48,066 bases of DNA from Terriglobia bacterium (GCA_025363475.1 JANYDS010000032.1:1-48066), one strand, 5' to 3'. Shown: positions 35,701 to 42,899, counted from the first letter of the stretch. The notes: generated from the sequence alone by a model not told the origin. Translations and numbers: made by a program.

Positions 35701-36443
35701 TTCAAGTGCAGGCAGTGGATTCCGCGCCGCAACTGATCACCATTCCCGTGACGCTCACGGTGGGCAACAACCCGCAAATCAGCGTCGGCGGGTTAACCAA
35801 CGGCGCTTCTTACAAATCCGTGTTCGCTCCGGGCATGATCATGAGTGTGTTCGGCACCGGCCTTGCGCCGCTATATGACGTGAATACCCGCTTGCCTCTA
35901 CCGCTAAAGATGGATGGCGTTACTGCGGCGGTGAACGGAATCAGTGCCCCTCTGTATTTCAACTCCACCGGCCAGATGAACGTACAGATTCCCTATGAAG
36001 CAGGTGCCGGTCCAGCCGTACTCGCTGTTAATAACAACGGCGTCGTGTCCTCGTTCAATTTTCAGATCAACCCGACAGCACCGGGAATATTTGCAGCGAC
36101 GGATCTAACGCTGGTGCCCTATGGCACGGGCAAACAGGGCGACATTCTGCTGGCGTTCATCACGGGTGAAGGGGACGTGAGTCCGGGGCAGGTGACAGGG
36201 TCCGCGCCTTCGGCATCAACCCCTATCCCTCAATTGCCCGTACCACGTTTGCCGCTGACTCTGACGGTCGGCGGAGTGCCGGCGGAAATCCTGTTCGGAG
36301 GCATTCCCCCGTTCCTGGTCGGCGTGACCCAGGTCAATTTCAAAGTTCCGCTGACCGTCGAGCCGGGTCCGCAGCCAGTAGTTGTGACGGTGGGCGGTGT
36401 GGCCAGTCCGCCCGTTACTTTGCTGGTAACTGCTGCACCTTAG
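32730..36443 (+). CDS. Secreted sedolisin-type serine-carboxyl protease with Ig-like repeats and Solibacter-type C-terminal domain
   Basis: 1,237 residues. A signal peptide (FRLCFPLFLFLLCAGNLVSA) is followed by a Pro-kumamolisin activation domain (about 45-190, with PGSPQYHQWLTPEQFADHFG). The S53 catalytic domain (about 225-590) holds the catalytic Glu and Asp in EAHLDIEWTGAVAPKATIV. Its oxyanion Asp is in SSGDSGAAAC, and the catalytic Ser in GGTSVASPVFAGIVSLL. A Ca-site-like GYDLATGLGSLDAF follows. A Big_3-type Ig repeat (TGTPTGTVTFVSSDLVLGTS) and further beta-sandwich sequence come next. From about 1,020 there is the TIGR03437-like domain starting GLTNGASYKSVFAPGMIMSV. GTG start. Acid-active endopeptidase by family. 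Confidence 0.92.
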   Translation: MISKFRLCFPLFLFLLCAGNLVSAQDRIAGTIDRTRSVRLRGRSAPSVLPRTDPGADLGPVDPTLALDDLTLLLNPGPGLEGFLASQQTPGSPQYHQWLTPEQFADHFGASTGDIAKLTTWLRAEGFRVKDVARGRHWISFSGNAKQAAAAFHTQLHHYRVNGAVHFASSTEPQVPAALAGIAAGFLGLDDFLPTPFYTEKLTADPLFNSGSSHYLAPGDIATIYNLTPLYAAGIDGTGQRIAVIGRTDIVLSDIRAFRARFNLPPSDPEVVLFGPDPGISSGDLPEAHLDIEWTGAVAPKATIVYVNSRSVITSAQYAIDQNLAPVMTMSYGSCELLSNPALRSVAQQGSAQGITWMISSGDSGAAACDSRAPTAQASKGKTVSFPASIPEVTAVGGTQFDEGNGNYWGSSNGTGGGSALSYIPEAVWNGSAEHLLVNGGGGGPSALFSKPLWQTGPGVPADGVRDLPDVSFSSASSHDGYEVYTSGAIHIYGGTSVASPVFAGIVSLLNQAQVKTGLGNINPALYRLAQSSSGIFHDIIKGDNAVPCSQGSPDCVNGLVGFNAVPGYDLATGLGSLDAFKLVNGWTSGGSTTTTLLSSILRDSVTGASADEVLLNVAVASATGTPTGTVTFVSSDLVLGTSTLSGAGTAILSINGASAYSGDGTIRSLYSGDGNFTGSAGSTAVSPNPPVAGSLVIASVNPNPVAQTLSGWPYTVQLREKAGVATKLTSFTVNGAAQNLSFWTSTSLTANGTISATLLGNLTVVPANRIFVFSGVDDSGATWTQQITVPFIGTPSLPTGPGLSLSVYPSSVQKDPNADASCQWQQDLVVHETGGFAAQLSSLASGTTTLSTKISSLFGTNRLAPFGTLHATLCWAGTTATGSRSYSVVATSEAGGTVSGTATATLLAAPASAAAFGASPAAVTFNGNGGATAVELQFINGSPKWTATVVSVGRNATWLSVSPLTGTGSAQLTLSAAPETLSNGAYSALIQVQAVDSAPQLITIPVTLTVGNNPQISVGGLTNGASYKSVFAPGMIMSVFGTGLAPLYDVNTRLPLPLKMDGVTAAVNGISAPLYFNSTGQMNVQIPYEAGAGPAVLAVNNNGVVSSFNFQINPTAPGIFAATDLTLVPYGTGKQGDILLAFITGEGDVSPGQVTGSAPSASTPIPQLPVPRLPLTLTVGGVPAEILFGGIPPFLVGVTQVNFKVPLTVEPGPQPVVVTVGGVASPPVTLLVTAAP

Positions 36444-36541
36444 TCTGGTTCTCCGCGCCCCTTGATGGTGGACGGTATCTACCTCGATCCCTTGCAGGCA
36501 GGGCGCTAACAGCGTACATTTGAATCGCGTCCGTGATTCCG

Positions 36542-36884
36542 ATGACGGTGCTGGAAACACCCGGCTTTTTGCGGGATGCGGTCGCCGTGATGACGGACGA
36601 GGAGCGCATCGAAGCGATTTAGTTTCTCACTGCAAATCCCGAAGCAGGCGATGTGATGCCAGACACGGGCGGTGGGAGGAAATTTCGCTGGCGAGCGCAA
36701 GGCCGAGGGAAGCGAGGAGGCGTACAGGTCATCTAAATACTTCCACAATGAATCGCTGCCTCTGTTCCTTCTCAGCGTGTTCGCAAAAAACGAAAAGGCC
36801 AATTTGACAAAGGCCGGACGGAACGAGATGAAGAACCTGTTACCCCGTGTGGTGGCGGGCTACCGAAAAAGGATGGGGCCATGA
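36542..36884 (+). pseudogene. RelE/HigB-family toxin, nonsense and frameshift
   Basis: Frame 1 gives MTVLETPGFLRDAVAVMTDE, then ERIEAI, a TAG (36620-36622), FLTANPEAGDVMPDTGG and RGKRGGVQVI. One extra base near 36733-36740 then moves the reading to YFHNESLPLFLLSVFAKNEK, then ANLTKAGRNEMKNLLPRVVA. Joined, these are a full RelE/HigB-like mRNA interferase of about 113 residues with its typical end. The stop overlaps the ATG of the antitoxin relic (ATGA). Two separate lesions make a sequencing error alone less likely. Confidence 0.8.
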
Positions 36885-37103
36885 AAAAGAGTCCCGTTAC
36901 GAAGCAACGGTCACCGGGGGCGGGCAGTCGGATCATCACCAGTCTGAGGGAGGCTGTTGATTGGGTCGAAGGTAAGGACGTCGCAGTCCGCGTCACCACG
37001 TTGAACGTACCCGTGATTGACGTCCGCGCAACCCGTATGAGTCTGGGCCTGAGCCAGGCTGCGTTCGCGGCGAAATTCGGATTCCATCAGGCCACGCTTA
37101 AGC
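36881..37103 (+). pseudogene. HigA-type XRE antitoxin, truncated in the helix-turn-helix
   Basis: ATG overlapping the toxin stop. The product has a basic start (MKKSPVTKQRSPGAGSRIIT), SLREAVDWVEGKDVAVRVTT and then the HTH start MSLGLSQAAFAAKFGFHQAT followed by LK. The expected recognition-helix continuation (N-W-E-Q-G) is missing. After CTTAAG the sequence becomes the 13-base repeat TAATATCGGTAGC (37104) and unrelated DNA. The frame stays open to 37399 only by chance. It was a co-transcribed toxin-first TA pair. Confidence 0.78.
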
Positions 37104-37116
37104 TAATATCGGTAGC
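37104..37116 (+). repeat. 13-base repeat, copy A
   Basis: TAATATCGGTAGC, exact. It directly abuts the broken HigA-type gene on the left (after CTTAAGC). On the right are a hairpin and a tRNA-Ala 3' fragment. Confidence 0.9.
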
Positions 37117-37122
37117 TTCATT

Positions 37123-37146
37123 CCTGCGCGGGCGGTCCCGCGCAGG
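37123..37146 (+). repeat. Perfect 10-bp inverted repeat next to copy A
   Basis: CCTGCGCGGG (37123-37132), loop CGGT, CCCGCGCAGG (37137-37146). It lies 6 bases after repeat copy A, and its right arm doubles as the acceptor/T-arm part of the tRNA-Ala fragment. No T-tract on either side, so a terminator is unlikely. Confidence 0.8.
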
Positions 37147-37187
37147 GACTCGAACCCCGGACCTCCTGCGTGCGAAGCAGACGCTTT
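37136..37187 (-). pseudogene. 3' fragment of a tRNA-Ala gene
   Basis: On the minus strand, GCGTCTGCTTCGCACGCAGG forms an anticodon arm with loop TTCGCAC, anticodon CGC. GGTCCGGGGTTCGAGTCCCT then gives the variable region and T-arm, and CGCGGGA the acceptor 3' strand. The D-arm and 5' acceptor strand are absent and no CCA follows. It differs from the intact tRNA-Ala(CGC) at 20.6 kb. Such 3' fragments are what site-specific integration into tRNA genes leaves behind. Confidence 0.7.
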
Positions 37188-37267
37188 GGCTGTCAAGTAT
37201 AAATATCGCTAGCTGCGTCGGGCTGGCGGGGGTTTGTTCCAGCTCGCGCTGTACTGCAGCGCCATCT

Positions 37268-38614
37268 CTATCGCGCGCCCCGGGCCGGTGCCAGGCGCCG
37301 TGGGACTGCATTCACCCAATGCGGATCGTAGGTTGTGTCCATAATCTCGCCGCCTTTGACCACCATCCGGACGTTCTTCGTTGTCCCGATGTCCGTTAGT
37401 GGGTTTCCTTCAATCACGGTTAGATCAGCGAACTTTCCTGGTTCGACGCTGCCGAGATCCTTATCCTGGCCGAGTACCTCCGCGGCCCAAAGTGTAGCCC
37501 CCTGAATAGCCTTCATTGGCGGGATGCCGAGGTCGGTGAGCATCTGCATTTCGTAGTGCAGGCTAAGTCCGGGAACGATCTGTGCACAGCAGCCGGTATC
37601 CGTGGCAGCCAGCACCTTGCCGCCGGCTTCGGAATACTTTCGCAGAAACTCGGCCACGTGAGCATAGCCCGGCCGCTCGGGACCGGGGGGCGCGACCCAG
37701 GCGGCCTTCGCGTCTGCGGGGACGAAGGCCAGGCCCGGGTCCTTCGCGATTACGGCTGCCTGTGCGGTCCAGTCGTGCCAGCGATCGGTACCGCGCGCCC
37801 ACATCAGGTAAAGCGTGGGATTGACGTAGACACCCTGTGAAACGAGGTACTGGATGAGCGGTGGGAACAGCTTCGGATCGACCATGGCTTCGGGGGTGGT
37901 TCCCTTCGGATGAGGGTCCTGCCCGGTCTGTTCGAGAATCGCCCGCGCCATGGTGTCGATGTGCTCCATATGTTTGAAGCCCATTTCGACTGCCTTCTGA
38001 ATATTCTGCGTGTGGCCGAGGACCCGGAGATGAACGGCGGCGGCTTCTTCGATGACGGCCCGCAACTGGTCGTCGGTGATGGTGAGATCGACCTTGATGT
38101 GATCCACTCCGGCTTCCGCCAGCTGGCGCACGTAGGCGCGAGCTTCTTCGGGCGTGCGGACGTAGCTGCCGTCAGTGGTGGGAGGCCCGAGCGGGCCGGT
38201 GACCCGCGCACCTGAGACGAAGAGGCGCGGTCCTTTCATTTTCCCGGACTTGAGGGCTTCGCGTTCGGCGATGCTCCAGGCAGTGTCGTTGTGAATGTCA
38301 GCAATCGTGGTGACGCCCCAGGGCAAAAACATCGGGACCTGATAGTCGCGGAGGTGCACATGACCGTCGATGAGACCTGGGAGGATCGTGCGGCCGTTGA
38401 GGGAGATTACTTTGGTACCGGCGGGGTAAGAAATCCGCCCTTTTACGCCGACGGCTTTGACTCGGCCGCCTTCGGTGACAATGACGGCGTTGGCGAGGGG
38501 AGGTTTGCCGGTGCCGTCAATGAGCGTGCCACCTTCGAAAACAAGGACGTTACTCTGAGCATAGACGCATGAGAACGCAAGAAACGCCGAGACGAAAATG
38601 ACGGGGAGCCGCAT
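37268..38614 (-). CDS. Secreted amidohydrolase-family protein
   Basis: 448 residues from the ATG at 38614, which has GGTGGG just upstream. A TTG at 38635 would add seven residues. A signal peptide (RLPVIFVSAFLAFSCVYAQS) is followed by the composite beta-barrel start GGTLIDGTGKPPLANAVIVT. The metal site is LPGLIDGHVHLRDY (H-x-H), with further ligands in VLGHTQNIQKAVEMGFKHME and LAATDTGC. The C-terminus is ATLWAAEVLGQDKDLGSVEP, GKFADLTVIEGNP. The family includes imidazolonepropionase-like and peptidase enzymes; the substrate is not evident. Intact cargo between repeat copies A and B. Confidence 0.88.
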   Translation of the reverse strand: MRLPVIFVSAFLAFSCVYAQSNVLVFEGGTLIDGTGKPPLANAVIVTEGGRVKAVGVKGRISYPAGTKVISLNGRTILPGLIDGHVHLRDYQVPMFLPWGVTTIADIHNDTAWSIAEREALKSGKMKGPRLFVSGARVTGPLGPPTTDGSYVRTPEEARAYVRQLAEAGVDHIKVDLTITDDQLRAVIEEAAAVHLRVLGHTQNIQKAVEMGFKHMEHIDTMARAILEQTGQDPHPKGTTPEAMVDPKLFPPLIQYLVSQGVYVNPTLYLMWARGTDRWHDWTAQAAVIAKDPGLAFVPADAKAAWVAPPGPERPGYAHVAEFLRKYSEAGGKVLAATDTGCCAQIVPGLSLHYEMQMLTDLGIPPMKAIQGATLWAAEVLGQDKDLGSVEPGKFADLTVIEGNPLTDIGTTKNVRMVVKGGEIMDTTYDPHWVNAVPRRLAPARGAR

Positions 38615-38821
38615 ACCCACCAAGGATATCTCCAAAATTGCGTGGATGCTATTACGTGACGCCGAGCGGGCGTCAGGAATACGTAGATCACTCGATGTGC
38701 AAATAATCGATATCTCCTTGGCTTGGCCGCTCAGGGAAAGTCGCTTTCCTGCGGTTCCGAGCTTTGGCGACCGAAGGCGTAGATCCTCCGATCCGGCGTA
38801 GCGTTTACGAGCCGCTGACGA

Positions 38822-39820
38822 TTAACGGTACGTGTCCGGCCCAGTTGCCTCGGCTGGCGTTGTTCGCGCCGGCGGGCGCTGAACGAATCGTTTGACTTTC
38901 TTTCGGATCACGCGGTTCCACCACATCGCTGCACCGGTCACGAACATGGCTGCGGGCGCGAGTCCAAAAGTGGCCCAGACAAACTTCGTTGTCGAGTCGC
39001 AGAGTCCAGGACCGCCGCAGGGAATTCCGATGCCGTTAACGCGGCCGAAATGCAGGTACGCAAGCCAGTAGATGACCTGATCGACGGTGCGGGTACCGGC
39101 GTTGGCCGCAGTGGACGGCTCGATTCGGTCGGCGAGGTCCTGAAGCGGCTGCGGGTTGCCGAGATAAGCCCCGCTTATGCCAAACAACAGGAGGAACCCA
39201 AGACTCCAGAAGCCAATCACATTGTGCAGGTCCAGCGTGAAGCGTCGCCACCCTACGCTCCTTTGAACGGTCAGGCTCCGCCGCCAGCTCCTGATCCCCG
39301 GCCACCAAATGACGATTCCCGTCGATGCGAGCAGAATCAGTAAGAGTGCCCCGCCCCCATTGACCGCGCGACCCGTTGACCCGGCGAGCAGATCGTCGTG
39401 GAGTTCCGTGAGTCTCGATACCAGCCGGATGCCCAGCGGCACCGAATCGCCAAGGTCCGCTCCCGTGTACGGATTGAAGAGGCGATTCTTAACCCGCGGA
39501 CCTTCCTTGAGGAAGATGGTGACGGGTTGAACGGGATTCCGCTCCGGACGGATGCTGAAGACCGTGTATCCGGGATACGCGTGTGTTGCTGCGGCCTGCA
39601 ATTGCTGATCGGTTAGCCTTGCGCCCGACTCACTCACCGTGATCGGGTCACGGGTGGCTGCCCTATAGAGCTCATTACTGTAGACGAGAATGCTGCCCGT
39701 CACACTGGCGAGGAGAATGTACAGGCCGATGCCGATGCCGCTCCAGAGGTGAATTTGGAAGATCACTCTGCGCAGCCGGGTGGTCTGCGGTTGCCAGATC
39801 CACCGCTGCGAGTACGTCAT
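38822..39820 (-). CDS. PepSY-domain membrane protein
   Basis: 332 residues from the ATG at 39820, which has AAGGAGG 3 bases upstream. The longer frame to 39952 lacks support. The N-terminal TM pair shows the family motif FQIHLWSGIGIGLYILLASV followed by TGSILVYSNELYR. A periplasmic PepSY-like part follows (GYTVFSIRPERNPVQPVTIF), then LTELHDDLLAGSTGRAVNGG with further TM helices (LLLILLASTGIVIWWPG) and the conserved LDLHNVIGFW. Such proteins often accompany TonB siderophore receptors as ferric reductase-like partners; none is visible here. Confidence 0.85.
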   Translation of the reverse strand: MTYSQRWIWQPQTTRLRRVIFQIHLWSGIGIGLYILLASVTGSILVYSNELYRAATRDPITVSESGARLTDQQLQAAATHAYPGYTVFSIRPERNPVQPVTIFLKEGPRVKNRLFNPYTGADLGDSVPLGIRLVSRLTELHDDLLAGSTGRAVNGGGALLLILLASTGIVIWWPGIRSWRRSLTVQRSVGWRRFTLDLHNVIGFWSLGFLLLFGISGAYLGNPQPLQDLADRIEPSTAANAGTRTVDQVIYWLAYLHFGRVNGIGIPCGGPGLCDSTTKFVWATFGLAPAAMFVTGAAMWWNRVIRKKVKRFVQRPPARTTPAEATGPDTYR

Positions 39821-39823
39821 GAG

Positions 39824-39830
39824 CCTCCTT
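39824..39830 (-). promoter_or_regulatory. Shine-Dalgarno sequence deciding the PepSY gene start
   Basis: AAGGAGG on the minus strand, 3 bases before the ATG at 39820. It selects this start over the in-frame upstream ATG at 39952, which would add 44 unconserved residues. Confidence 0.75.
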
Positions 39831-39925
39831 ACAGGCCGGGCCGGCGGAGTCTGCCCGTGCGAGTGGCGAATGACCGATTCTATCCAAAATTGGAGCCGGT
39901 CCGTTTCCACCGGGACGTTAAGGCC

Positions 39926-39938
39926 TAATATCGGTAGC
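39926..39938 (+). repeat. 13-base repeat, copy B
   Basis: TAATATCGGTAGC, exact, preceded by GTTAAGGCC. It lies in the 322-base gap between the PepSY gene (divergent, start 39820) and the broken gene at 40143. The rest of that gap shows no gene or strong structure. Confidence 0.9.
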
Positions 39939-40142
39939 GACTCGCTCCGCATCGCTGGCGATAAGGGCCGTTATCAACAGGAATCTGCACTGGCTCGGTC
40001 AAGACCTCTTTCCGGGTTGCGCGTTATCCGCCCACGGCATCTCAATTGCACCCGCGGAGACCTCGGTAAACGCACGAAGAGGCCAGCTTTGGGCCGCGTG
40101 TTGGTGTAGGATGTCGTCAGATCGTCCAACTGGAGCAATCGC

Positions 40143-40786
40143 ATGAATATTCGTCACCTCGTGCCGTCCGTGAGCCGCTGGCTCCTGTCCATGGGATCCC
40201 TCATGTTGGCGGTCGGCCACGCGTCAAGCGCAGACCTCTCGAAGTTCAGGCGAATCGAGCCGCAGTTCATCGCGGCGCTGGGAGACCCCGCGGCCACCTC
40301 CGGCAACGGCGCGCAATCATGGGGCTTCTGGAACCAGGACCCGGCCCGCGCGCTTGTAAGCTGGACCACTACCCTCAATTGAAGGCGACCGGCGTGGCAC
40401 CAGCGCAGTGGAAATTCGACGCGTCGGATTGGTGGCTGGAAGAACACGGCTTGATCATGGAGAAGCCGACCTTTCCGCTGCCTGCTGGGAAATACCTCGT
40501 CACGGGTGACCGCGACGTTGCGACCGTGCTGACAGTTCATCCCAAGGACAAGGACGGCAATCAGCGGTGGGAACTCGCCGACGGCGCGACCCTCTGCGAT
40601 GTCACCCATCTCGGGTGCCGTTCCGCACGCTACACGCCGGCGAAGGCTGCCAATGCGTGCTCGCCCGCGAACGCTCCCACCAAGGGTTTTCCTGTGAATC
40701 CGGGGGCGGCCATGCCTGCCGTGAACGGCTGCCACAAGCAGGACTACACGGTTCTGATCGTCGTGGGGCTGCCTGTCACTCACTGA
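40143..40786 (+). pseudogene. Exported unknown protein, split by one frameshift
   Basis: The first frame gives a signal peptide (SRWLLSMGSLMLAVGHASSA) and ALGDPAATSGNGAQSWGFWN, then QDP. The second frame picks up at PRACKLDHYPQLKATGVAPA and continues with QWKFDASDWWLEEHGLIMEK. It ends in CHKQDYTVLIVVGLPVTH. The two join smoothly if one base is added near 40338-40345, giving about 214 residues with conserved-looking cysteines. The family is unknown to me. Only one lesion is seen, so a sequencing indel or a recent mutation are both possible. It is bounded by repeat copies B and C. Confidence 0.7.
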
Positions 40787-40793
40787 TATGCCG

Positions 40794-40806
40794 AAATATC
40801 GGTAGC
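40794..40806 (+). repeat. 13-base repeat, copy C
   Basis: AAATATCGGTAGC, one change from the other three copies. It starts 8 bases after the stop of the frameshifted gene, and its last base is part of the stop codon of a minus-strand gene tail on the other side. Confidence 0.85.
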
Positions 40807-40886
40807 TATTCGCCAGTCTCCAATGCTTCGCGTTCGACCCAGGTCTGTGCTTCTGGATCCCACGCGATCGTGTTTGCCACTGTCAT
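40806..40886 (-). pseudogene. C-terminal tail of an unidentified minus-strand gene
   Basis: A minus-strand frame ends MTVANTIAWDPEAQTWVERE, ALETGE, then a TAG that touches repeat copy C. The W-D-P-E-A-x-T-W-V pattern looks like a real protein end rather than noise (HicB-like proteins have a similar strand). Nothing upstream on this strand looks conserved. The remaining 200 bases to 41100 hold no recognisable gene. Confidence 0.3.
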
Positions 40887-41112
40887 GTCGGCATCAATTA
40901 ATAGCTCGCCAACGGCGAAAAATAAAGAAGACATTAATAAGGGACGGAATGCCGGTCGCTCGGGCGCAATCGGGCAGAACAAACCGCAATCGGTAATTCT
41001 TGGCCCTATTCCCAAGTTCGGGAGATTCGGCTTAGATGATCCCGCATCAGCAGCTTTTCCCCTTCTGCGGCCTGAGTGCGATGTTGCGATCAAGAAGTAG
41101 ACAGGGGTACAG

Positions 41113-41290
41113 ATGCCGCTGTTCAAGACCCGCAGCGCCGCCGTGTTCGGCATCGACGCGCAGCCGGTGGATGTGGAAGTCGATCATTTCCGCGGCGGCG
41201 TGGCGCGGGATTTCATGCGGGTCGGGATGTGGGACGCCTCGGACTCAGTTCAGGCGGTCTTCATGCGGGTATATTCCGGGACGTGCGCTG
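41113..41290 (+). pseudogene. Remnant of a ComM/YifB Mg-chelatase-like gene (N-terminus)
   Basis: Starts MPLFKTRSAAVFGIDAQPVD, then VEVDHFRGG and RDFMRVGMWDASDSVQAVFM. The ComM/YifB N-terminus reads MLFKTRSAAVxGIDAxLVDV, then E-V-D-x-x-x-G and VGLPDxAVxESRERV, so the match is clear for 25 residues and degrades after. ComM is a hexameric helicase for branch migration in transformation. The AAA+ domain is absent. This is a decayed fragment. Confidence 0.65.
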
Positions 41291-41487
41291 GTAGGAGTCA
41301 TTCGAGGGAAGGTCAGGTCCCGCAAACAGAAGAACGCCCCGGCTCGCATGGACGCTGATCGCGGCCAACCCGGATCGTATTCTCCGGGGCGCATTCACGT
41401 ATATTGATTGAAGCCCGCGGTGACCTGCGCTTAACTGCAACCTGGAGACGGGTTAGGCCACCGACGATACCAACGAAGAGGATTCCG

Positions 41488-42690
41488 ATGACTAAAAGAC
41501 TCGCAGTATCGCTTCTGCTGTGCGGCAGTGCGTGCGTCGCGGCCAGCGCTGTTGTCGTGCAGGAAAAAATCGGCGACGTTCGCGCGCTGTACGATGGCAA
41601 GCTTCTGCCGGATTTGCAGGTCAGCACATTCCGGCATGTCGACCGACTCTTCCCGACGCACAAGATCGCGCGCGGCAAGTCCGTGTATCCGCTTCCGGCC
41701 AGCCCTGCGCCGCTCAAGGACCTCGAGTTCACCAGTGGCAACCGGAAGTACGATCTGGCGGAGTTTCTTTCGCTCGGCCGGGTCGCGGGGCTGCTCATTA
41801 TCAAAGACGGAAAGATCGTCCTTGAGGACTATGAACTCGGCAACACGGATAAGTCGCGCTGGGTCTCGTGGTCGATGGCGAAGTCCATTTGTTCGACGCT
41901 GGTGGGTGCAGCGCTAAAGGAAGGGCTCATCGGGAGCCTGGATGATCCGCTGGCCAGGTATCTGCCGGAGTTGGCAGGCGGAGCGTATGGCAAGGCAACG
42001 GTGCGCAATGTTCTCCAGATGTCATCCGGCGTGAAATGGGATGAGACGTATACTGACCCCAACTCCGACCGCCGGAAGATGCTGAACCTGCAAATTCAGC
42101 AGAAGCCGGGCGAGATCATCAGGTTCCTCGGGACGCTCCCCAGGGCGGGCGACCCAGGTACTATCTGGAACTACAGCACGGGCGAGACTCATATGATCGG
42201 CGCGGTGTTGCGCGCCGCGGTCAAGAGGCCGCTGGCTGCTTATTTGTCGGAGAAGATCTGGTCGAAATTCGGCATGGAAGACGATGGCACGTGGTGGCTG
42301 GAGTCACCGGACGGTCTGGAAGTCGGCGGAAGCGGGCTCAGCGCGACGCTGCGCGATTACGGGCGCTTCGGCGAATTTGTCCGCCTCGGCGCAATGACCG
42401 GAAACGAGTCTGTTGTGCCTGACGGCTGGTTCGATGAAGCCGGCAAATCGCACGTCATCGGCGGCAAGCCGGTCGATTACGGTTATATGTGGTGGACCTA
42501 CGGGGCGAACGCTGCGCCGGAGCATGAGGGCGCGTTCCGCGCGACCGGGATTTTCGGGCAGGGGCTGTACATCAACCGGCGGGAGAGGGTGGTGATCGCA
42601 ATGTGGAGTGCGCGTCCGAAGCCTTCGGGCAGAGCGGTCATCAACGAGAACGATTTCTTCGCGGGCGTCGTGGACGCGCTGCGGAAGTAG
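41488..42690 (+). CDS. Serine beta-lactamase-like hydrolase, exported
   Basis: 400 residues from MTKRLAVSLLLCGSACVAAS (signal peptide). The frame is open to 41404, but the ATG at 41488 has AAGAGGA upstream. The S-x-x-K nucleophile is in VSWSMAKSICSTLVGAALKE, the Y-x-x motif in TIWNYSTGETHMIGAVLRAA and the late GIFGQGLYINRRERVVIAMW. This is the class C-like/6-aminohexanoate-dimer hydrolase (NylB) branch of Pfam beta-lactamase. It may cleave small amides or esters; drug resistance is not implied. Intact cargo between repeats C and D. Confidence 0.88.
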   Translation: MTKRLAVSLLLCGSACVAASAVVVQEKIGDVRALYDGKLLPDLQVSTFRHVDRLFPTHKIARGKSVYPLPASPAPLKDLEFTSGNRKYDLAEFLSLGRVAGLLIIKDGKIVLEDYELGNTDKSRWVSWSMAKSICSTLVGAALKEGLIGSLDDPLARYLPELAGGAYGKATVRNVLQMSSGVKWDETYTDPNSDRRKMLNLQIQQKPGEIIRFLGTLPRAGDPGTIWNYSTGETHMIGAVLRAAVKRPLAAYLSEKIWSKFGMEDDGTWWLESPDGLEVGGSGLSATLRDYGRFGEFVRLGAMTGNESVVPDGWFDEAGKSHVIGGKPVDYGYMWWTYGANAAPEHEGAFRATGIFGQGLYINRRERVVIAMWSARPKPSGRAVINENDFFAGVVDALRK

Positions 42691-42886
42691 CCAAAAGAGG
42701 GAACCCATAAGTCGCGCGCCACTAACGGCGCAGAGTCGCTGCAAGCGATTCATTGGAAGGATGTTGTGCCGATAGGGAACGCACCGTCCGGTGTTCGGAA
42801 CTTACTCGCAAACCTTTACATTTCAGGCCGAAGTACTGATCGCTGTGACAGGCTTCTTGAAAATCAGTTTGGCGGGCGTTAACACG

Positions 42887-42899
42887 TAATATCGGTAGC
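42887..42899 (+). repeat. 13-base repeat, copy D
   Basis: TAATATCGGTAGC, exact, preceded by GTTAACACG. It lies in the 333-base gap between the beta-lactamase-like gene and the exported protein at 43024. Nothing else in that gap is recognisable. Confidence 0.9.

Noticed and set aside
36881-37399. A 172-codon protein starting with the HigA-type antitoxin
   Set aside because: After residue 74 it runs through the 13-mer, the tRNA fragment and unrelated DNA; the extension is accidental.
38657-38675. TGACGCC-GAGCG-GGCGTCA hairpin as a terminator of the PepSY gene
   Set aside because: Seven-pair stem with no T-tract on the minus strand, 147 bases past the stop; too weak to call.
37104-42899. The 13-mer copies as integron attC sites
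   Set aside because: The flanks do not contain GTTRRRY/RYYYAAC core pairs or the imperfect palindrome of attC; GTTAAGG and GTTAACA near two copies do not fit the consensus, and cargo genes lie on both strands.
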